From Pristionchus mayeri (lineage: Eukaryota; Nematoda; Chromadorea; Rhabditida; Neodiplogasteridae), in assembly GCA_036245805.1 (NCBI GenBank), contig BTRK01000003.1, positions 44,072,044 through 44,136,043 of the forward strand: a DNA stretch of 64,000 bases, read 5' to 3'. The notes beneath the pieces were generated by a model, which was not told the DNA's origin, did no database searches, and saw only the letters and a program-made list of their open reading frames with translations. Shown here piece after piece: positions 33,964 to 44,500 of this stretch; the stretch's first letter is position 1; each line of letters begins with the position of its first letter. The translations under genes were made by a program, and so were the position numbers.

Positions 33964-36264
33964 ACATTATGAATACTGTACAATATTATATATATTCTGA
34001 TTGTATTCTATATATTCTGAACATTATATATTCTGATTATATATTATATATTCTGAACAATATTTTGATTGTACTGATAAACTAGCGACCTTCGGTCGCT
34101 ACGTGGTTCATGGGGTTCTGGGATGAGGATAAATGCTATCCGAAACTGGTGAGAGCCTGCTTAAAAAGTTGTAAAAAATCATTGCGCGATCCGAAAAAGA
34201 TAGGGGATTAACAAAGTAAGAAGGAGGAGGATGATGACGATGAGGATTTCCAAACGATGGATTCGGATTAATAATGTTATTTATTTGAATCACGTTTTCA
34301 TTACACGATATATGAATCATAGTACCTCTCATTTGATTACCGAACAAGAGATATTTCTTGAAATGCAAAGAAAAAGCCTACTCCTGAGCACAAACCAGTG
34401 TTCTCTGGTTTATTCGTGGTTGCTGCAAAAAATATCATTTCGTTGTATGCCGCATAATGAGGTCGCAAGGTGTAATTTCCCAATGGAGTTCGAAAACATT
34501 ATTTAGGGGAGCATTGACAATAATATTATGCTCGGAATAGAATAATCACTTTCTTACCATTGAATGCATGCAATTTTAATTGAGAGTATCAATCTTTCAA
34601 GAATTAGAATTATTTCCCCGTTTCATTACCCGGGTGTTTTTTTTTTCGAATTTCGATGGCACGTCAATACGGTGTTTTACCACACGCATCCCATAAGGAT
34701 TAGAATACCAACTCTTCATTCTACGCACTAGTGTTGACAAAATGGACACGACAAGCCGGCTTCTCCGATAAAATTCCGGGATGAAGCCGGCTTAAGCCGG
34801 CTTGAAGAGCCGTTTTGGCATAACTACAACGCGCCCTGAAAGGAGAGCCTGGCACATTTTCACCCCTCTTTGCCCGTGTTTCTACAGTCGGATGCATTGA
34901 TGTTAATGTATTTTCGAATTGTTCACTGTATCAGCTCTTATTCCTTGTTCTTTACAAAAATGATTTTCCGCTAATGGTTTCACCAACATCGTGAGAGAAA
35001 AACAATGTCAGGCATACTCATGAGATCAGAAAACAGTGAAAGAATCTGAGTATTCAGCAGTATTGGATAAATTTACCTGTGCGAAACTTATGAATTTCTG
35101 AGTAGAAATGAGGGGGAGTGAGAGGTTACATCATTTTCGTCTAGACGATTTCTGATCTAAGAAATGAATTGGCTGGCACAGATCGCAACAAATAACAGAA
35201 GGCGACTGTCCCACGTCGCCATTCGCCTCCTGCCGCATCCTCTTTTTTCTCTAAAGATACCCGCTTTGATGATACCCGCGATATTCGGTTCTTATTCCAC
35301 ACATTCAGTGGACATGCGAGATGGAATGGTCTCACATTTACCCCAACTCTAGCTAATAGCTTATGCCAACCCGAAACGGCTCATCTATTTAAATTCAACC
35401 TTGAAGTGGTTATCCATAGGAATGATGCGTCAGTCATACGTTGGAAAAGGCATAGGTGGAGAAATATCAAGCAAGATATTTTGCTGTCCATAAGTAACTA
35501 TGCTCGATGACGCTGCGACTGCGTACACCTGATGTAAAAAAAATTTCTGCTCGGGAACGTCGTACGTCAATCTCTCAGAATAGTAGTGCGAAAATGGGAG
35601 GAAATAAATGTGCCCATTGCACTGTAATGAGAAAACATGTGAATAATTTATGAAGAAACATGTGGAATGTATCTAAGGCATTATCCTCCACTATCATTCG
35701 TATCGCAATCTCATCGAAGTCAATTTACATAATAAATTCCCATTTGCATAATAAATATTGTTCCAGGGCACTATTTAATCTCTGTCAATCAACATTGTGA
35801 GAAAATCATTTTTCAGATGTTTGCTCACAAGAGACTAAATTTTCTCTCTTGAAGAACTTTTATTATGAGAGTATCGCAGTCACATCCACCTCGTCCCGAC
35901 GAATCAGTTTAGGTGATTTCTGGTCTGAGAAATGATGTAGTCACTACTGGTCGCACAGTAAAGCAGTCGACTATTCGGTGAAGGGAATTTACATGAATCA
36001 ATATGTTCCTTCTCACTATTTGATATCTACCAATCAACATCGTGAGATAATCATTGTTCAGACCGATTTCACTTGTGCAAAACAAATGTATTCATAAATT
36101 TTCTCGAGAATTCACATAACCACACGATTTCTTCTTTGTATATTTATCTCTCCGATTTGTCATTGTATCACAAATGATCCTCACTAGGGAGGGCATCGAT
36201 AATAATTCTGCGGGCTTCTTTTAGCTCTCGCGAAACCATTCCTACACCTCACTCTCTACAGATT
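33964..36264. other. Intergenic, no gene seen
   Basis: Contains ATATTCTGATTATA-type low-complexity sequence (33980-34070), one MITE (34729-34826), and otherwise unremarkable AT-rich sequence. Short open frames here have no splice or family support. Confidence 0.5.
34729..34826. mobile_element. hAT-type MITE with AAGCCGGCTT repeats
   Basis: Starts TAGTGTTGACAAAATGG and ends CCGTTTTGGCATAACTA, with three AAGCCGGCTT palindromes inside. Flanks CTACGCAC and CAACGCGC agree at six of eight positions. Confidence 0.65.
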
Positions 36265-36489
36265 AAAGTTCGAAAAAAACCATACCACATCTCTTCGTTA
36301 CCCTCTCTCACCACTAGAGTTCGTAATTCGGGTCGCTTTCTCTTCATTTTGCACACTCTCTCGACTGGTTGAACAGCGAGAGAGTGTGTAGAATGAAGAG
36401 ACCGTGGTTTCATTTCTCGAACTCTTCTCACCACTCGACCGCTTTAGAGAGTGTACAAAACGACTACTATTCCTCACTCATCCTTCCAG
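36265..36489. mobile_element. Nested hAT MITEs forming the receptor gene's upstream region
   Basis: The inner hairpin 36315-36426 (TAGAGTTCGTAATTCGGGTC to its complement) is flanked by CTCACCAC at 36307-36314 and 36427-36434. It has inserted into the centre of an older copy whose left arm starts near 36265 and whose right arm continues to about 36470. The chemoreceptor start codon is only 64 bases beyond the inner duplication. Confidence 0.85.
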
Positions 36490-38618
36490 ATGTCCACCTT
36501 CTCATTCGCCTACCACGAGCCCTTCCACACCATGTTCGTCGCCACCACTACCTCAATCTCCCTCTTCTCGAATTCCCTCCTTCTCTTCATAATTTTCACG
36601 ACACCAGCACAACTCGGCGCGTACAAATCATTGCTGGTATGCAAAGTGTGTGAGTCTGCTAAGAAAAATGCATGATTTTCAGGCAATTTTCGCCATTTGT
36701 GACATTACGACCTCTCTTGGACACGCAACAGTTTCTCCGGTAAGGACAGTATGGATGACGAACGGACTCGGAAAGACGGCTTGAAAGGGCTCAATGTACA
36801 ATTGAAAGGTTTTAAAATGCTGACTTGAAGCCGTTTTGTCGTCACTAAATTACAGAATTTACCTGAGCTCAGAAAGTTCATTCAGATTATGCATCTCACA
36901 TCCACTGGATTCTACGGATTTCCACGTTTCGCTGGACGAATGATGATGTTTGGAGGTTGCCGTGTTCAATCTCGAATGCAATACAAATACAAGTTACAGT
37001 ATCACTGGATACGGTGCTTTGCATGATGTTCATTGCGATGTTCTACCAGACATTTCTTATTCTTGCCTACCACTATGTGTATCGCTACAAGGCTTCTACG
37101 AGGTGAAATACTTGCGAAATTCGGGTATTCGTGTCCTCATTTCCCACACTTTCTCGACCCATCGATATAAGATAGTGAAATAAAAAATATAAGATAGTAA
37201 AAGAAAAAAAACCTTGTATTAAATGGGAAAAACAAGCGATGATTATTACAGGTTCCTCCAATCTTCTCGTACAGACTCGTGGAAGGCCAGGCACTGGTCC
37301 ATTCTTGGCGTATTTTTTTACGTTCTTTACATCGGAACCTTTGTCGGAGTCAACATTCTCGCGTTTATTCCGAAGGAATGGACTCGGTAATCTTCTAAAA
37401 CCGTTGCCAAAAAAATCGGCTCCAGAATGTGATTCCACGGAGATTATGGCCCAAATATTAACACATTTTTACACGATTCCGCATGGATTTTTGTAGGGAG
37501 AAAAGAAATGTAAATTTTTGTTGCAGCACTAACGCTCCTGCAGAACTATTAGAAATTTACGGTGTGGATCTCAGCGATCCCAATGTCGGATTCGAGTCGA
37601 TCGTAGCCAAGGTATTGCTTTAATCGCAATATTTCAGAAAAAAACTCATAATTTTCCCGATTTTTCTGTGTGTTGTTTATTAAACAATAACGCGTGTTCG
37701 GCATATTCAAAATTATATAAAAAAATACAGAACATAAAAATCCTGAGAAAAATTCAGCAATTCTTTCAGCGCCGTTGTTCCGCGTCCTCAACGGATCTTT
37801 GTTGGCACTGGCCTACTATGGCTGCAGTGGTCGGGTTGATGTCATTGTTCGGAGCCACAGCTGCTGTGATTGTATACTGTATCTATGAGACGAGTGCGGC
37901 GATCAGGTGTTATATTGCTGTTATTGGTATGATTGTTGTTGTTTTGTCGGTGTTGTTGTTTTTATAATTATTGTTTTATTGTTAGATGTTAGAACACATC
38001 GACCAGTTGAAAAACATTGCTCTGTTCTCAAAGTAATATTAAAAAAGTAATATTCAGATCAACGATCAACATAATTTCGCCTAAAACGAGACGCATGCAG
38101 GGCAACCTCTTAAAAGCACTACTGATACAGGTGATTCGCTCAATATTAGGTTCCAGTAGTAATAAATTCCAGACTGCCATCCCATGCTTATTTTCCTACA
38201 CTCCCCTCTCGTTCTTCATGTTGTTCCCAATATTGACTGGTTTGTTAAAAAAACGCATTTTTAAATCTTGATCTCAAACAAAATGACACAAAATGGAATA
38301 TTTTTTCACAACAGAACGTCTCTTTATTTAAAAAAAATCGCTTGTGAAAAATATGTTCATCGCAGATAAGACATTTCAGGAATCGAACTAGGGGATGCGG
38401 GCAACATCATATTTGCTATAACCGCAATATTCCCTGCCATTGACTCATTCTTCGTCCTCTTTTTCATCGGGAAACTCCGTGCAGCAATCATTCGACTTTT
38501 CCACCTTCCATTCTCCGGTTCTGAAAACGACGGATCCGACATCGATCACTCAGACACAAAGATTATGACGGTTCACACGCGCGTTCACAGTATCCTTCCA
38601 CAGTCGACGACATTCTAA
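36490..38618 (+). CDS. Str-type seven-transmembrane chemoreceptor
   Basis: Ten exons (36490-36636, 36683-36739, 36886-36955, 37000-37102, 37252-37386, 37527-37611, 37770-37906, 38058-38130, 38173-38239, 38380-38618) all join in phase for 370 residues. Nematode Str-superfamily marks appear in order: SNSLLLFIIFTTPAQLGAYK (TM1 and loop), AIFAICDITTSLGHATVSP, FYQTFLILAYHYVYRYKA (TM3 end), ILGVFFYVLYIGTFVGVNIL, VVGLMSLFGATAAVIVYCIY, QGNLLKALLIQ before TM6, IPCLFSYTPLSFFMLFP, and FPAIDSFFVLFFIGKLRAAI (TM7). The start lies immediately after TTCCAG, suggesting trans-splicing. An equivalent in-frame acceptor 13 bases upstream of exon 7 would add four residues. It probably detects environmental chemicals in sensory neurons (family knowledge). 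Confidence 0.93.
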
Positions 38619-39386
38619 ACACAACGCATAAATACATTTTGAACCAATGTGCTTTCGAAATGGACCGGACTGATTACTTGCATCGATGGTTATTGATCGA
38701 TTATTATTATTATTTATTATCGATGGTTATTGATTCGATTTTTGTTATTGGTTCGTTATTGGTCGGTTATTGATTGATGGTTATTGATGGTTATTGATGG
38801 TCATCGATGGTCATTATTTTCCCCATCTTGACAGTCATTCCTTCAATTTCGCCATTGTTCGTCGATTACTCACATAAAAAATAAAAGAAGCAATTTCAAT
38901 TCTCACGATTCGATTGTATGGGAACGTTTTTCTGTGTATCGCAACAAACAATATATTTGACATCTACCGACTCTTTATCGAATGAAACGGCCGAGTATTC
39001 TGGAAAAAAAGAGGGCCTTCACATTGCTCGCTCACATCGACTGAATCGGCTTTGCATTTTCGAATATTAAAAATCAATAATCGATCGATGCTACCGTACC
39101 CACGGCGACGCTGTCCACGAAGAACGAGTTGCCGCACACTGCGATTATCGATCGATCGGCTACCGTAACCGCCGTCTGAAAAGGGTTACGCTACCTTCAT
39201 TTACCGATATACAGTAACCTCCTTGCGGTTGAAAACGACGAGCGCACGCGAGACCGCGCCGCGGAACAGCATCACCTCCCTCAAATCAAAATTGTGTCAT
39301 ACCGTACAGGGTTCTGTAAGGTACAGTAACCCTACTACAGTAATCTTCTCGATACTGTAGGAGTACTGTATACGGGATACTGTAAC
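38619..39386. other. Intergenic with minisatellite and TACNGTA-rich sequence
   Basis: 38690-38812 is a decayed minisatellite of GGTTATTGAT units. 39095-39380 is rich in TACCGTA, TACAGTA and TACTGTA motifs that continue into the neighbouring minus-strand gene's introns. No gene supported. Confidence 0.6.
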
Positions 39387-39640
39387 TCACTGGACATCTC
39401 CCAGTTTGTTCACGGCGTTGAACAGATCCCTCTCGGAGATCGAATCGTCGATGTACGGAATGAGCACGGAACGAACTGAGAAAGGGTATGGTAAGTGGGG
39501 TCGGGTTACGGTATTTTGGAACTGGGTTACGGCATCTTGGAGCACACGGTAGAGATACGGTATCGTGCAATAGGGATATGACATCTCTCTTCCACGATGA
39601 AATGGATACGGTAGGCAACGAGTCGGTTGAACGGTATTCT
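39290..39640. repeat. TACNGTA/TACGGTA motif-rich sequence
   Basis: Dozens of TAC[AGT]GTA, GGTTACGG and GATACTGTA-like short motifs on both strands, over the last intron, a neighbouring intron and the 3' flank of the 79-residue gene but sparing its exons. It resembles a dispersed short-motif repeat rather than a tandem array. Confidence 0.5.
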
Positions 39641-40017
39641 CCGGATATTGTAATGTTAGCATACCAGCTCGGCATTCCTCCTCCTGGATGGGCGGGGTGA
39701 AGTCGCCTCCCTCGTCGACACTGAAGTTGAATAAAATCAGTTATCGATGGTCTCAATAAAGTCAGTCCTCGATCATCCTCTCCTTCCCCTATAGTAACCC
39801 ACCGCAGCGCAATTCTCTTCATCTTCGGCTCATCTTCGTTGTGGCTATGCTCGTTTCCGATTTGGTGCAGGTTCAGCACGGCCTGAGATACGGTAGGAAG
39901 ATGGAGGTTAGCAGTAGTTTATCGAAGACTGAATCCACTGATAGTGATCGACTAGTACTGTAGCCCCTAGAGTACGGTGGTTCGGTAGGTCATAAATCCA
40001 ACCTGAGCTCTCTTCAT
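39387..40017 (-). CDS. Small 79-residue protein, unrecognised
   Basis: Four exons (40017-40003, 39882-39803, 39720-39665, 39475-39387) join in phase from an ATG just behind AATCAGCG to TGA. The protein begins MKRAQAVLNLHQIGNEHSHN, has an acidic middle (NEDEPKMK, QEEEC) and ends VRSVLIPYIDDSISERDLFN, then AVNKLGDVQ. There is one cysteine, no signal peptide and no membrane segment, so it is probably intracellular. All four junctions use GT-AG, which supports a real gene, although further 5' exons are possible. I do not recognise the family. Its introns and 3' flank are full of TACGGTA/TACAGTA motifs. Confidence 0.6.
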
Positions 40018-40471
40018 CGCTGATTGAGTGAGGCGACCGCTTGGCGTCGAGTGAATGAGTGGAGGAGAGGAGGGAGAGGGAGGAGGAGGGAGGAGGGATT
40101 TGCATCGACCAAATTGATCAATAGGTGAGAGACAAAGGGGTTGAAGAGACGGAGGGAATTTAATGATCGACTGATATATATTTCAACATAATTTCTCACA
40201 TTCAAATTTATCGTAAGATGGCGTTAGACATCAGCATAATCGAAATGAAGGAAATACAGCTTAGGCGATCGAGGAGATGCAAAATGGAGTCTTGTGCACT
40301 TGCTGCCTAGAGTGAAGTAAAACGCATTTTGCTATGAGAAAAAAAACTATTTTTGTCGATTTTATGGTTGGACATCATCCGAATCGCAGTCCGCATCCAT
40401 CCGAGATCATCATTTCCAGCTCATCCTGCGACATCCGGCGAACCAGTCGACGACGATTTCTGCGAAGTCTG

Positions 40472-40714
40472 GGCACTAGGTCACATGATATGTGAAAGCG
40501 GCATGACGTCATAGTTCTCATTTCGACCTAGTGCCAAATTCTTGCATATTTTCGCGCTAGAGTTAGCAATGGAAAGTTAAGAAACGGTGACCCGAATTAC
40601 GAAGTGTAGAGTAATGGAAGTAGGTCTGATGAGTACTATGACGGCATGCCGCCTTGGGTATATCCAAGGTTGCATGATGTTATTTATAGTTTGTATCCGA
40701 CCTTGTGTCACTAC
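40472..40714. mobile_element. Two damaged family-A MITEs
   Basis: 40472-40535 has GGCACTAGGTC and GGCATGACGTCATAGTTCTC to GACCTAGTGCC but lacks most of its left arm. 40619-40714 (AGGTCTGATGAGTACTATGA, ATGCCGCCTT, CCGACCTTGTGTC) is a more diverged copy. They lie between the two small minus-strand genes. Confidence 0.65.
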
Positions 40715-40753
40715 AATTTGCACTCTTCCCCTAAATTTTTTTTTCATTTTTTT

Positions 40754-41147
40754 TCATTCGTACCGATCGCCCAAACCAATAGAGAGGATACCGAAAGGAT
40801 GGAAAACAACGATCATTGCGACATAGGGGCAGAAATCGGAAATCGTGAACAATAAAAAAACGACGACCCACATGGTGGTGAATGGCGGGCATGTGGTTGC
40901 GAGCGGCTTGGAAGATTGAGCGTTAGAGTTTCCTGTCTGACCGGGCTTAGATCTGCAAACAGAATAGATGTATTATTATTTGGGGGTAAAATCTGGCTTA
41001 GAAGAAGCTTAATTTCGAAATCGAAAACATGATTTACAACATGAAAATAATGTCATTGACTAACAGCACATGATCCTTGCGAAACACCGCAGCGTTGGTC
41101 AAGAGGAGGAAGACAAGGAGTAGGAACATTCGGAACGTTCGGAGCAT
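40754..41147 (-). CDS. Small secreted or membrane protein, unrecognised
   Basis: Two exons (41147-41038 and 40952-40754) join in phase for 102 residues. The N-terminus MLRTFRMFLLLVFLLLTNAA is a signal peptide. A Ser/Thr/Gln-rich stretch follows (SKPGQTGNSNAQSSKPL, residues 38-54), then a long hydrophobic region (MWVVVFLLFTISDFCPYVA, FHPFGILSIGL, about residues 65-97), so a membrane anchor is likely. The donor (TTGTAAATC) and acceptor (TTTGCAG) are good. There are two cysteines. It lies just downstream of P2 on the same strand, 395 bases after its stop codon. No family recognised. Confidence 0.5.
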
Positions 41148-41541
41148 GCTGGTGGCGGGTTGAACCGAGTAGACTATGTGAGGGAAAGGCGCGAGATTCG
41201 GTGAAACGAGTGATTTCAATGGCACCATTTCATTGTGATTCGCACTGGCAAGCGCGCTTGTTTGAGAAACGAGGGCAAACATGGTTGCCGAACACGTCAA
41301 ATGCGTTCTTGATCTGATGCGTTTGTGTGATAAAGGTTAGACCTAGCACAATGATGTAGTTTGAATATGCATTTGAAACCTTCTGATACTGCTGGCACAA
41401 TACCCCGTAGATCCTCCCGCTCCACTCGAAGCATTTGAAATGCATTTGGCTGCACTTACTTTTATTTGTCGTTGCAGGATTTTAATGTCACGTAATATTT
41501 TAATCAGGAATATATATATAAATACCACATATCTTTATCAC

Positions 41542-44500
41542 TTAGACATGTTTCAAGCAGTACAGGCCAACAACGAGACACTTATCGAGGAAAATCCGTT
41601 CATCCTTAGCGAGGAAGTGAGGCCAGGCAACATTCTTATCCTGCAAAATGTATTAATCTTTTTTTAATGTTTCGCTTTACTATTTAGAGCAGGTTCGACA
41701 TATACAAGAGTATTTCTTCAACGTTGATCTTGTTGGCTAACATTCGAGAAACGATTCCACGCTTCATTCAATGCACGCTCTCTCTCGATATTTGACCGGT
41801 CTAGAGAGTGTGAAGAATGAAGGGGGCGTGGTATCGTTTCTCTAACTCTAGTTAACATTTTGACGATATTACCTGTAGATTCTTCGTTTCCTCGTAGTAC
41901 AGGATGAACGACTTGGCTCCTGTAGCAGAATGCACAGTCCGATCGTCATTGCAATGACCACCGTAGTAATCTCGCGTTTCAATGTACAAATATCCTGAAC
42001 ATCGATTTTTTTCAAATATCGATGATCTCAATTTTGCCTGATTGTAGACGCCCTGGTAGATGGGGTCTCGGTCAAATTCGCCTTCGAAACAGATCAGTGC
42101 TAAATTATATTTTAAATTTTAAATAATTAAAGTTAATTAATCTTTTATTAAAAGATACCTTCATTCGGGTTGTCCGTGATGTATGCATTGCACTGATCCT
42201 TATGAAATACGAGAGATATTTAAAGGACGAATTGTAAATGCGACATCAAATTTGCTCAGGTTTTAATTCTGGTCAATCAGAGGGAACTTGGAGACAAGTT
42301 TATGTAGTTTTCAGGTTAGATCAGCCGTATTGTATGCAAAATGGTGAAAAATTTGAAACCTCATGAATTATAGGACGGCTTTGCATGTGTGCAATGTGTT
42401 TGTTCGGGATGTTGCCCGGAGCGAATTTGCCCTTGTAGAACCCGGCACCGATGTAATAAGTATCTGAAAAATGCAATTAAAAGATGAATCACAATAGACT
42501 TTCAAAAGGAACTAATAACCACCAATAGTTTCGATTATAAACATTTTCATTTTTGCCAATCTACAACACAAATTTAGTTGTTTTACTAACTTTTGCAACG
42601 TGCTTCAGATTTTCCATCGTCATATATCGGGTCAGGGTAGAACGACAACTTATACTCAGGGCAAAAACACACCAAGCCATATTCTGTCTCTTCGCACCTC
42701 TGAAAATATTTAATTATTTAATTTTTTTAAAAATTGTATTTTATAAATAAAATATAAATTGGCTGTGCACCAATATGAAAATCCAGTAATTTATGGTCCA
42801 ATTTTTAGGGACTCGTTACTGGAGCAGAATTCAATTTGAACCCTCATTCTGGTTCATCCGAAGTATTTACTGGCCTGTTCTCCGAAACATTCATCGCAAG
42901 TTTGCACCTTTCTGAAGTCAGGTCTATCCTCAATGTGATTTCGAAGATCAGCTCTGAAAAAAAATTTTTCAATTTTCTTCACCCTAAATAGTGTTTTTAA
43001 AATATATTTCATTAAAATATGCGACTATAGCGTGAAGAAATGGTGTGAAACACATGCAGATCGAACGTGAAGAGGCTCTTCTTGGATACTTGGCCCATCC
43101 ATTTTCTCCTCCTACACCTCACTCATTTCTAGGTATCGCTCCCTGATTTTCGGTCGCGCAACCTCTTTGTGATGGGGAGGGGAAGGAATATTATAGGGTA
43201 GGATAATACATATTCCAACTATCCACGAAGTGTCACAGATGGAAACCCAAATCAACTTGCTTGATTCCAAACCAGAAGAAAAGGTTAAACAAAATATTTT
43301 CTGATCTTTCGGAATGAGAGTTAGAATTAGAGCTGGCAATACGAGGGGAGGTTATGAGCTAGTTACGCCTCCCCGTCCTCGGATTTCGAAATAAGAGAAG
43401 GGGAGGATAATGAGCTCGAAACATCCCCTCGTATTGCCAACCCTAATTAGAAAACGACTCGCCTGATTCCGAAATAGTGATCCGGCGGGTTCGGCGGGGG
43501 CGGAGTGATGTCTCTCTCGACTATGCAGAAGAAGCCAATGACGAGACAAACTGATTTTTTTTGGAGGAACTGATAATTGGCTTTGTTGAATAACACATAT
43601 ATCTGATAAAATTAGGGTTCGAGAAAACGATGCCACACTTTCTCAATTATACGATTTTTCTACACCGATCGGGTACAGAGGAACCCGGGTATAATCGCAC
43701 AAGTTTAGAACAAGTGTGGTTACAACTTGTGTGCCTCTCCCAACGCTCATATCGATTTTGCAATTGGTAAACAAGTATGATTGACTAGTTTACAAGTTGT
43801 AAAATCGGCTTGAGCGTAGGGGGGCGGGGGCACAGAAGTTATAACCACGTTTGTTCCAAACTTGGGTACATATTCCCTAGATCGGATGAGAAATACTTGG
43901 TAATACCGCATATCGAAGACTTATCAAAGGATTGCGAATAGTTCTCATCCAACCTACTGCCCAGCAAAGTGTGTAGAATGAAGACGTTGATGTCTCGAAG
44001 TTAAAATTGTACTCACTACGCCCAGATCCGATTATCCTTCTCGTAGAAATCTCCCAGAAACGGATTCATTCCTTCTCTATCTCCCTTCTCCATCTTTTCG
44101 TGTGTCATCAAATACGATTTGATGCCGATTGAGTAATTCAGCGATCTATAATTGACATTATTGTGTAATTTATGATCACTTATAATGCATAATTATAAAT
44201 AAATTATAAATTTATAATTATATATAAACCTATCGTCGACGCAGCTCTCATTGTAAACGGTACGAGTGTTTACAAATAAGTACCCTAAAATTTGATAAAC
44301 TTATGAAATTACTTGTCCACCTTTAGTTCTACAATCCCATTTAATTAAACGGTGAATCTATGGATTTATAAATCAGCGAGTAATGATCGTTCTCTCCTCG
44401 TTTTGCAACTCTCTCGCTGGTTAGAGAACGCGAGAGAGTATGCAAATATGAGAGAGGCCGACGATTCCTCGAACCTTTGTCTTCCTTGGAATCACAAGTG

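Noticed and set aside
39286..39879. A 197-codon minus-strand frame
   Set aside because: It reads through introns of the 79-residue gene; the spliced exons in other frames have clean GT-AG ends and better coding character.
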